Origin: Acidobacteriota bacterium
GTDB lineage: Bacteria; Acidobacteriota; Terriglobia; Terriglobales; Acidobacteriaceae
DNA length: 10,959 bases
Direction of reading: 5' to 3'
Assembly (NCBI GenBank): GCA_003225515.1
Contig: QIAK01000226.1
Span: forward strand, 4,458-15,416
The notes under the pieces are model-generated. The model worked only from the letters and a program-made list of their open reading frames with translations. It was not told where the DNA came from and searched no databases. The position numbers and the translations under genes are program-made. The stretch's first letter is position 1; the number at the start of each line of letters is the position of its first letter. Below, one piece after another: positions 1 through 6,643 of the stretch.

Positions 1-3000
1 CGGGAAATCAATTTTTTTCCATGATCTGGGGACAGGCGGCGGCCGAAGGGATCAGCGTCTTTGTTTCGTCTGGCGACAATGGGAGCGCGGGTTGCGACAG
101 TCCTGGGGGTCCGGCGCAGTATGGGCTGAACGTAAATGGAATCGCCTCTACGGCGTTCAACGGGGCAGTCGGAGGAACGGATTTCAATCAATACAACAAG
201 CAGTCGACGTATTGGAATTCGTCGAACACGGGATCGACCCAGCAATCTGCAAAGGGATACATTCCGGAGACGACCTGGAACGATTCGTGCACAAATGCTC
301 TCGCCGTTACTCTGGGCTTCGGCAGCAATGCGGAGCAGGCCTGCAACAATCCAAGCATGATTCAGGATGGCGGGCTGAACTCAATCGCGGGGAGTGGCGG
401 ATTGAGCAACTGTGTGGTCAACACACAGGGAGCCGTCGGCAGTTGCACGAGTGCGTATACAAAACCTACGTGGCAGACCGGGACTGGAACGCAGACCGAC
501 CAGGTCCGCGACCTGCCGGATATTTCATTATTTGCCAGCAACGGGTTCCTCGGAAGTTTCTATGTGGTTTGCCAGCAGGATCAAACTTACGGTGTCTGCA
601 ACCTGAACAATTTCGCGGGCTACGGCGGAACGTCCGTGGCTTCGCCGGCTTTTGCCGGAATCATGGCATTGGTGAACCAAAAGACGGGAACGCGGCAAGG
701 TGTGCCCGGATTTGCTTTGTACCAACTTGCGAGCAAGCAACCGAACGCATTTCACGACGTTCCTTCCGGTTCCACCATCGGAGTTCCCTGCGCCACTAGC
801 TCTCCGAACTGCAGAACGAACATTTCGGGCGATTTTTATGGCGTACTGACTGGGTATAGCACCGGGACCGGCTACGACCTGGCGACAGGCCTGGGATCGG
901 TCGACGCCGCTAATCTCATCAACAACTGGAGTAAGGCGACGTTCACAGCGACCACTGCGACCCTAACGCTGAACAACGGGAATCCAGTGAATGTAACGCA
1001 TGGCACCGCGGTGCCGGTTGACATTGCGATCAGCCCGACCGCCAGCAAGGGCAGTGCTGCCTTGCTGGTTGATGTCGGCCCAGGAACCACAACCGGCCAG
1101 GCCATCGACTTCTTTTCGTTGAGTGGAGGGTCAGCTGCGGGCAACACGAGCGTTCTGCCAGCAGGTACCTACAATGTGATCGCACATTATGGGGGCGACG
1201 GCACCTACGGCGGCAGCTATTCCAAATCTGTGAGCGTAACCGTGAGCAAGGAGAACAGCACGGTGTCTCTGCCGGGGCTTCAACTGGGCGGCGCAGCCGT
1301 CACAACGGTGAAGTATGACGATCAGTACACGTTATTGGCCGGCGTGGAGAACGCAAGCGGAAAGCTCTGCAACCCCCCACCCTATGGCGAGATTGTCTGC
1401 CCAACAGGAACCATGAACCTGACAGACGGGGGCGCTTCGCTGGGAAATGGAACTTATCCCCTCGACACTACCGGATCAGTGCAGACGCCGGGCAATGCGT
1501 TTATCTTGACCGCTGGCACGCACCAAGTGGGGGCCCAGTATAATGGGGATTCAAACTACAACCTGGGATCAGCGTCTGTAGCAATCACGGTCAATCCGGC
1601 GGCCACCACCATGTCGAGTCCTTATGCGAACGACGGAACAGTAGGCCAATCTGAGTCCATGGCGGTCAATGTAACCACAACGAGTTACGGGGTTGCGCCA
1701 ACTGGGACCGTAACTTTCTATGCGAATGGGAAACTTCTTGGCGGAACGGCATCCTACAACCCGAACAGCGGTTACGGGTACGCATCCCTGTACGCATGGT
1801 TTGACACTGATGCCAATGCATTTCCATCGCCCGGAGAGTATGCAATCACAGCCAAGTACAGCGGAGATGGGAATTACACTGGCTCTACCTCAACCACGAC
1901 CTACATCACGCTTCTTTATCCCACTCCTTCCCTCACGATGACTCCGCAGTCTCAAATCGTGAACTACGGCGGAAGCGCGACGGTCGCCGCTTTGGTGTCT
2001 TCAGGTGACAAGAAGGCATACCCTAGCGGAACCATCACTTTCGTTGATGCTCAAAGCCAAGCGACATTGTCGGGACCGACAACGTGCGCGAAGACGACGG
2101 ACAGCAGCGGGAACTACGCGTGCCAGGCTTCCGCGACCTACACCGTAACCGATGGAAGCGGTGCGGTGGCCAACTACAGTGGGGATACCAACTATCCTGG
2201 GTCGAGTGGATTCGCTGACGTCGAGATGCCCGACTTTTACCTGAATGCAAATCCCACTCAACTCGCGCTCACGGCTGGGCAACCGCAGGCCGTGACTTTG
2301 AATATAGGTTCGATGGCAGGCTTCAATGGGAATGTCACCAGCTTCTCTTGTTCCGGCCTGCCGGCAGAAACAACTTGCACATTTAACCCTGCTCAGTTGA
2401 CGGCTGATCCGAATCAATTGGTTCCCACCACGCTGACGATCACGACGACGGCAATAGGACAATCTCGTAACCGATTGCGGGCCGGAGGGTTGAAAACGCC
2501 ATGGCTGGCTGCGGCAGGAATGTTCTTGCTGAGTATCTGTTTCATCGGACTTTCAGGCCCGCGCAAACGAGGGCTGCCGCTTGTGTTGATGCTGATGGCA
2601 ACCGCTTTGATCCTGCCGAGTTGCGGAGGAGGGAGCAGCGGCAGCGGGGCTGCCACTGGAGGCGGTGGTGGACAAAAGAATCCCGTACCGTCGATCACAT
2701 CCTTGAGCCCAGCGGAGGTGGCGGCTGGGTCACAGATTTACCCTGGCATCACCATCAATGGAACGAACTTCATAGGTACATCGACGGTGACACTAGGTGG
2801 CGTCGCAACTGGGTGGTACGTAAGCCCAACTCAGATGATGACCTCCCCGACGACAAGCCAACTCGCAATGATATCGCAACTTCCGGTGGTGGTGACGAAC
2901 CCGGGTCCCGGCGGCGGAGCTTCGACCCCAGTCAATTTTGTGGTGACAACTGGCACTCCGACCGGCAGCTTCAACGTCATAATTACCGCAAGCGGAGGTG

Positions 3001-3041
3001 GATTCACGCACAACACTACCTTGTATTTGTACGTGCAATAG
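1..3041 (+). CDS. Secreted S53 sedolisin-family serine peptidase with Ig-like repeats (5' end outside window)
   Basis: Partial gene. The reading frame is open to the left edge (codons from base 3), so the ATG at 21 is internal; the signal peptide, pro-domain and catalytic Glu/Asp lie off-window. Residues are numbered from that ATG. The peptidase domain runs to about residue 304. Visible are the oxyanion-hole Asp in SSGDNG (D19), the nucleophile Ser in GGTSVASP (S205), and the calcium-site residues of the family (D246 and V247 in HDV; G282, G284 and D286 in GTGYD). Several closely spaced cysteine pairs suggest disulfides and export. Four Ig-like modules follow (about 305-735), then another beta-rich domain starting DFYLNANP (about 740-820), two hydrophobic helices (about 828-843 and 851-866) separated by RKR, a CGGG motif (C868), a Gly/Ser linker, an IPT/TIG-like domain (about 890-975) and a final strand to 1006. 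By family it is an acid-active secreted endopeptidase. The substrate cannot be read from the sequence. Confidence 0.93.
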   Translation, partial: GNQFFSMIWGQAAAEGISVFVSSGDNGSAGCDSPGGPAQYGLNVNGIASTAFNGAVGGTDFNQYNKQSTYWNSSNTGSTQQSAKGYIPETTWNDSCTNALAVTLGFGSNAEQACNNPSMIQDGGLNSIAGSGGLSNCVVNTQGAVGSCTSAYTKPTWQTGTGTQTDQVRDLPDISLFASNGFLGSFYVVCQQDQTYGVCNLNNFAGYGGTSVASPAFAGIMALVNQKTGTRQGVPGFALYQLASKQPNAFHDVPSGSTIGVPCATSSPNCRTNISGDFYGVLTGYSTGTGYDLATGLGSVDAANLINNWSKATFTATTATLTLNNGNPVNVTHGTAVPVDIAISPTASKGSAALLVDVGPGTTTGQAIDFFSLSGGSAAGNTSVLPAGTYNVIAHYGGDGTYGGSYSKSVSVTVSKENSTVSLPGLQLGGAAVTTVKYDDQYTLLAGVENASGKLCNPPPYGEIVCPTGTMNLTDGGASLGNGTYPLDTTGSVQTPGNAFILTAGTHQVGAQYNGDSNYNLGSASVAITVNPAATTMSSPYANDGTVGQSESMAVNVTTTSYGVAPTGTVTFYANGKLLGGTASYNPNSGYGYASLYAWFDTDANAFPSPGEYAITAKYSGDGNYTGSTSTTTYITLLYPTPSLTMTPQSQIVNYGGSATVAALVSSGDKKAYPSGTITFVDAQSQATLSGPTTCAKTTDSSGNYACQASATYTVTDGSGAVANYSGDTNYPGSSGFADVEMPDFYLNANPTQLALTAGQPQAVTLNIGSMAGFNGNVTSFSCSGLPAETTCTFNPAQLTADPNQLVPTTLTITTTAIGQSRNRLRAGGLKTPWLAAAGMFLLSICFIGLSGPRKRGLPLVLMLMATALILPSCGGGSSGSGAATGGGGGQKNPVPSITSLSPAEVAAGSQIYPGITINGTNFIGTSTVTLGGVATGWYVSPTQMMTSPTTSQLAMISQLPVVVTNPGPGGGASTPVNFVVTTGTPTGSFNVIITASGGGFTHNTTLYLYVQ
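933..2222 (+). repeat. Four tandem Ig-like modules within the sedolisin (protein-level repeat)
   Basis: Each module ends with the same strand signature, Tyr-x-Gly-Asp-x-x-Tyr: HYGGDGTY (Y390), QYNGDSNY (Y507), KYSGDGNY (Y613) and NYSGDTNY (Y719), residues counted from the ATG at 21. Spacings are 117, 106 and 106 residues, the size of a bacterial Ig-like (Big_3-type) domain. The similarity is at protein level only and I see no obvious DNA-level tandem duplication, so the repeats are old. Such arrays usually act as stalks or adhesion modules on secreted proteins; that role is inferred here. Confidence 0.8.
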
Positions 3042-3092
3042 CAACAATCTCCGCAAGTATGGCGCCAAACTCAACTTCTCGGGTGGTGTAAA

Positions 3093-3111
3093 CGCGAGAA
3101 GCCGCCTCGCG
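3093..3111 (+). terminator. Possible weak hairpin downstream of the sedolisin gene
   Basis: A perfect 6-bp inverted repeat (CGCGAG / CTCGCG) encloses a 7-base loop, 51 bases after the sedolisin stop codon. No T-run follows, so it does not meet the usual intrinsic-terminator pattern. It may be a transcript 3'-end structure or chance. The rest of the 3042-3192 gap shows nothing else I can support. Confidence 0.2.
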
Positions 3112-3192
3112 CTGCTCAAGCTAACTCCCCACGGCGATGATTCTTAGCCTGCGCCTGGTGTACGATTGAGGCGCATTTCTACCTCAATCAAC

Positions 3193-4182
3193 ATGAAACT
3201 TTCTGCGATCGCGTCTGCTCTCGATTTGTGTCTTGAAAACGGTTCCCCTGACACGGAAATCACTGGGCTCAACGGAATTGAACAGGCCGGTCCTGGAGAG
3301 CTCACGTTCATTTCAAATCCTAAGTATGCGGCGGCGGCGCGCACTACGCGGGCTTCCGCAATCATTGTCGGTGAGGACTTCCCTGCTATCGCTTCATCGA
3401 TGTTGCGGGCGAAAGATCCTTACCTGGCGTTTGCGCGGGCGCTTGAGTTATTTCACCAGCCGTTGCGCTATGCGCCTGGGATCCATCCCACGGCGGTGGT
3501 ACCGGCGAGCGCTCGAATTGGCGCGAACGCTCACATCGGCCCATACGTTGTAATCGCGGAAGGCGTCGAGATCGGCGCGAATGCGGTGCTGCTGGCACAT
3601 GTCGTAATCTATCGCGGCGTCGCGATCGGGGACAACTTTTTCGCCCATGCGCATTCCATGGTGCGCGAGAACTGCCGCATTGGCAATAACGTGCTTTTAC
3701 AGAACGGAGTCGTGATTGGGGCGGACGGCTTCGGCTTCGCGAAGACAGCCGAAGGCCGCTGGCACAAGATTCCGCAGCCGGCGCCTGTCGTGATTGAAGA
3801 TGATGTGGAGGTCCAGGCGAATTCGTGCATCGACCGCGCCAGCGTTGGAGAAACGCGCATCGGTCGAGGGGTGAAGGTCGACAATCTGGTGCAGGTGGGA
3901 CACGGATCTCACGTGGGTGAAGATGCGCTATTGTGCGCGCAGGTCGGGCTCGCGGGTTCGACGGAAATCGGCAATCGCGTCATTCTGACCGGACAAGTCG
4001 GCGTGGTCGGGCACTGCAAGGTGGGAGATAACGCCATCGTGACTCCGCAAAGTGGCGTTGCACATGATATTCCGGCGGGCGCGCTGGTCAGCGGTGCGCC
4101 TGCCGTCGATCACAAATTGTGGCTCAAGTATTCGGCGATCTTGCCGCGGCTGCCGAAGTCTTTGGGTTCAATCGGAGGATGA
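3193..4182 (+). CDS. lpxD: UDP-3-O-(3-hydroxyacyl)glucosamine N-acyltransferase LpxD
   Basis: LpxD adds the second, N-linked hydroxyacyl chain (from acyl-ACP) to UDP-3-O-acylglucosamine, the third step of lipid A synthesis, in the cytoplasm. The 329-residue product has the LpxD N-terminal domain (GPGELTFISNPKY, residues 33-45), then a left-handed beta-helix of hexapeptide repeats (about 98-290) with the family signature IGADGFGFA (175-183) and the catalytic His in DNLVQVGHGSHVG (H237). The ATG at 3193 is chosen because homology begins at MKLSAIA. An in-frame TTG at 3166 would add nine residues (MRRISTSIN) with a possible GGTG site before it, and neither start has a strong ribosome binding site. 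The C-terminus stops soon after LPRLPKS, so the usual terminal helices look shortened. The last 73 bases overlap the 3' end of plsC on the other strand. It is the only gene here transcribed toward the minus-strand operon. Confidence 0.95.
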   Translation: MKLSAIASALDLCLENGSPDTEITGLNGIEQAGPGELTFISNPKYAAAARTTRASAIIVGEDFPAIASSMLRAKDPYLAFARALELFHQPLRYAPGIHPTAVVPASARIGANAHIGPYVVIAEGVEIGANAVLLAHVVIYRGVAIGDNFFAHAHSMVRENCRIGNNVLLQNGVVIGADGFGFAKTAEGRWHKIPQPAPVVIEDDVEVQANSCIDRASVGETRIGRGVKVDNLVQVGHGSHVGEDALLCAQVGLAGSTEIGNRVILTGQVGVVGHCKVGDNAIVTPQSGVAHDIPAGALVSGAPAVDHKLWLKYSAILPRLPKSLGSIGG

Positions 4183-4787
4183 AAGATCACTTTCACCAAT
4201 CCTGGCTTGATGGAGAATCTTGCCTTCGGCATGGTGTAATGGGTGCCGGCGATCGTGACTGGGACGACAGGAACATTGCATGCGGCTGCAAGGTAAAACG
4301 GACCTTTCTTGAAAGGCAGCAGTTTGCCATCAAAGGAGCGCTTGCCCTCGACGTAGATGGTCATGTTGAGGCCCTGGTCGACGACAGCTTTCGCCGCGCG
4401 CACGGCTTCAATGCCGGCATCGCGATTGCCGCGATCGACAGGAACGAGCGAGCCTATGCGCATGGCGCGACCGAGAATTGGAACTTTGAACAATTCTTTT
4501 TTCACCATGACCGAGGTGCGTCTCGGAATCAGCGGGATTTGAATCGGAGGGTCGAGGTTCGACACGTGGTTGGTCATAAAAATGTAACTGCGTGAGTGGT
4601 CGAAGCGATCGAGCCCTATGGTTTGAACGCGCACACCTGCAATCCACACGCCCGCCCATGCGCCCCACATGAACAGGCGATACAAAACGCGAACATCGCC
4701 CATGATGAAGGTCGCCGGAAAACCAATGAGCGCGGCCATCGGAGCGGCCATCGTCCAGAAGATCAGCATTGCAATCGTACGGATCAT
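4110..4787 (-). CDS. plsC: 1-acyl-sn-glycerol-3-phosphate acyltransferase (PlsC family)
   Basis: This enzyme acylates lysophosphatidic acid to phosphatidic acid at the inner membrane. The 225-residue product shows the four acyltransferase blocks: NHVSNLDPP with the catalytic H74 and D79, GSLVPVDRGN (112-121), VEGKRSFDG (146-154, the substrate-binding EG-x-R-S block) and VPVVPVTIAGT (172-182). Two hydrophobic stretches near the N-terminus (about 5-28 and 38-52) would anchor it. The ATG at 4787 is chosen because it overlaps the stop of the upstream peptidase gene as ATGA (4787-4784), a translational-coupling arrangement. A longer in-frame start at 4856 would lie deep inside that gene and add 23 unrelated residues. 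The nearest purine-rich site (GGAG) is 13 bases from the ATG, so initiation probably depends on coupling. It is the last gene of the operon, and its tail runs 73 bases into lpxD on the opposite strand. The exact acyl acceptor is inferred from the family. Confidence 0.92.
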   Translation of the reverse strand: MIRTIAMLIFWTMAAPMAALIGFPATFIMGDVRVLYRLFMWGAWAGVWIAGVRVQTIGLDRFDHSRSYIFMTNHVSNLDPPIQIPLIPRRTSVMVKKELFKVPILGRAMRIGSLVPVDRGNRDAGIEAVRAAKAVVDQGLNMTIYVEGKRSFDGKLLPFKKGPFYLAAACNVPVVPVTIAGTHYTMPKARFSIKPGLVKVIFHPPIEPKDFGSRGKIAEYLSHNL

Positions 4788-6643
4788 TTTTGCGTCGCCG
4801 CTCCGGTTGATGTAGCTGAAGCCGAGTCGGCGGTCTGCGCTTCGCCTTTGAGCCACGCGGCGCGGCGCGCACGTTGTTCAGCAGTTACCGACTCAAGATT
4901 CTTTACTTCGTACAAGATTTCCTGGCGGCTTCCAATCTTCCATTTCAGTTCACGCTCAGCGCCGCGGCGCGATCGAACTTTTACTGCAAGCATATCGCCG
5001 GGATTCATACTTGAAAGTTCCTGGCGAGACTCCTGAGCGGCGGGCTTGCCTTGCAGTTCGATGATTGTGTCGCCTACTCGCAGACCAGCGCGATCGGCCT
5101 CGCTGCCCGGTGTAACTGCGGCGACCGCCATTGGCCCGTCGAAATTGCGGGATGCAATGAAACCTGCGTCCGGCAAGGTATTCGACACTGCTTCCACCCG
5201 CAGACCGACAGAGCGAAGAAAATCATTCCAAGGAATCTCTTCGGTTCCAGCGACATACTTCGCGAAGAACGAAGATAGGTCGGCGTGGCTGACGGCCTCG
5301 GCGGATTGGCGAACGCCTTCGGAGTCGTTGAAAAACTTACCCTGGCGAGCATAGTTCTCATTCATCCATTGCAACACTTCGCGGAGCGACGCCCGCCCGC
5401 GGCTGGCCTCGCGCACCGCGAGATCGAGCACCATGCCCAGCAACTCACCTTTGTTGTAGTACGAAATGCTGCGCTCAGGACGGCGGTAGTATCCATTGCC
5501 TTCGAGCCAGGCGTCGAGACTCGACTCTTCGGCCGACTGCGTGAGATGCGCCGGACGCTGCTCGAGTTCCGTGATCTGCTCTCCGAGCCGGTCGAGATAT
5601 TGTTTTTCGTCGATCAGTCCCGCTCGCAATCGTATTGTGCCTTCAGCAGTGCTGGTTACGCCTTCGCTGAACCAAAGCGCCCGCGTGTAATTTTCTTTTG
5701 TGTAGTCCACCGGCTCCAACGTCTGTGGACGAATGCGCTTTACATTCCACAGATGAAAAAACTCATGTGCGGTAACGCTTGTAAGAGCGTCGAGCGATTG
5801 CTTGATCGTATCCGCGTTCAGTTCGATTGCCGTGGAGAAGGCGTGTTCCATGCCTCCTCCCGCCGGTCCGTGTGGGAAATGATAAATAAAGGTGTAGGAC
5901 TCGAAGGGACGATCATTCATCCAACTGGTAGCCGCCGCGATGATTTTGTGCAGCGCTGAAACAATTTTCTCCATGTCGTAGTCGGCGGGGTCGGCATCGA
6001 TGACTACATGGAAGTGGCCACCAGCTTCATTGAATTCGGACTCCTGGAAGTTGCCGATCTCCACCGGAGAGTCGACGAGTCGATCATAGTTGGGTGCTTT
6101 GAATTCTCCGTCGGCAGATGATTGAATCGGGGATGCGATATGCCAGCCGTCAGGTAGGTGGCTGAAATGCACGATCAAAGGGGCGGAGCGTGCGTCAACC
6201 TCATAGATCAGGAGCTGCGCTAAGTTCAGGAAAGCGTGATGCGGGTTGAACTGAGCGCCGAACGGGCCTGGCGAATCAACGTAGATCTGATAGTCGACGA
6301 TCGCGCCGGCCTCGGCATCCTCGATCTGCCAACGACTCTTATTGAGTTCGACAACCGAGATAGCGCGGCCGGAGCGGTCCTTGGCGCGAATCCAATTCAC
6401 GTACTGACCAAAATCGCGAATCTGATAGAGAGCGTTCCAAACGGGAAGCTGAAGCTCACGCACTGGCGCACCCGGAGGCAGAATCATCTGCACCTCTATC
6501 AGATGCTGCTCGGGTGAGTCAAGAATTATCGTGTATCCGATGGGAGCCGGGGATTGTGCAGTTGCGAGAGAAGTTATGGTTAGAAAAACAGCAAAGACGG
6601 CGAGCCGCAAGGACCGAAGCCTATCTCGATGAAATGGACTCAT
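4784..6643 (-). CDS. M61 family (glycyl aminopeptidase-like) zinc metallopeptidase with PDZ domain
   Basis: This is a predicted exported zinc peptidase of 619 residues. After a basic N-terminus, a hydrophobic segment ending in ATAQS (about 13-31) looks like a signal peptide, placing the protein in the periplasm. The M61 N-terminal beta domain occupies about 35-220. The GGGMEH motif (262-267) precedes the zinc site HEFFHLWNVKRIRP, with H293, E294 and H297, and the downstream WFSEG supplies the third ligand E327. SYYNKGELLGMVLDL (394-408) is typical of the family. A PDZ-like domain (about 496-572, containing GSEADRAGLRVGDTI) would bind peptide termini, and the C-terminal tail is Ala/Ser/Thr-rich. 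Start ATG 6643 overlaps the mpl stop as ATGA and is preceded by a good AGGAG site. The stop overlaps the plsC start in the same way. Characterised M61 enzymes prefer N-terminal Gly/Ala, but the substrate here is unknown. Confidence 0.93.
   Translation of the reverse strand: MSPFHRDRLRSLRLAVFAVFLTITSLATAQSPAPIGYTIILDSPEQHLIEVQMILPPGAPVRELQLPVWNALYQIRDFGQYVNWIRAKDRSGRAISVVELNKSRWQIEDAEAGAIVDYQIYVDSPGPFGAQFNPHHAFLNLAQLLIYEVDARSAPLIVHFSHLPDGWHIASPIQSSADGEFKAPNYDRLVDSPVEIGNFQESEFNEAGGHFHVVIDADPADYDMEKIVSALHKIIAAATSWMNDRPFESYTFIYHFPHGPAGGGMEHAFSTAIELNADTIKQSLDALTSVTAHEFFHLWNVKRIRPQTLEPVDYTKENYTRALWFSEGVTSTAEGTIRLRAGLIDEKQYLDRLGEQITELEQRPAHLTQSAEESSLDAWLEGNGYYRRPERSISYYNKGELLGMVLDLAVREASRGRASLREVLQWMNENYARQGKFFNDSEGVRQSAEAVSHADLSSFFAKYVAGTEEIPWNDFLRSVGLRVEAVSNTLPDAGFIASRNFDGPMAVAAVTPGSEADRAGLRVGDTIIELQGKPAAQESRQELSSMNPGDMLAVKVRSRRGAERELKWKIGSRQEILYEVKNLESVTAEQRARRAAWLKGEAQTADSASATSTGAATQK

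Noticed and set aside
21..23. ATG at 21 as the start of the sedolisin gene
   Set aside because: The frame is open upstream to the window edge (GNQFFS before the Met) and the residues continue a peptidase-domain motif, so this Met is internal.
1170..2210. DNA tandem repeat or CRISPR-like array in the Ig-like region
   Set aside because: The repeated YxGDxxY signature is conserved only at protein level; the DNA copies differ and spacing is about 320-350 bases.
2501..3091. 196-codon open frame in another frame of the sedolisin gene
   Set aside because: It lies almost wholly within a well-supported gene, is rich in Arg and Trp, and shows no domain.
4050..4110. Intrinsic terminator after plsC
   Set aside because: The downstream bases are lpxD coding sequence and I see no GC-rich stem followed by a T-run on the minus strand.
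4788..4856. Longer N-terminus for plsC starting at 4856
   Set aside because: The extra 23 residues lie within the M61 coding region and match nothing in the family; the ATG at 4787 forms an ATGA overlap with the M61 stop.
4119..5036. Two plus-strand open frames (4119-4595 and 4596-5036) opposite plsC and the M61 gene
   Set aside because: Both are antisense to genes with clear catalytic motifs and their translations look like reverse-strand shadows.
5285..5959. 224-codon plus-strand open frame opposite the M61 gene
   Set aside because: It is antisense to the zinc-site region of a conserved peptidase, with no recognisable motif or start signal.
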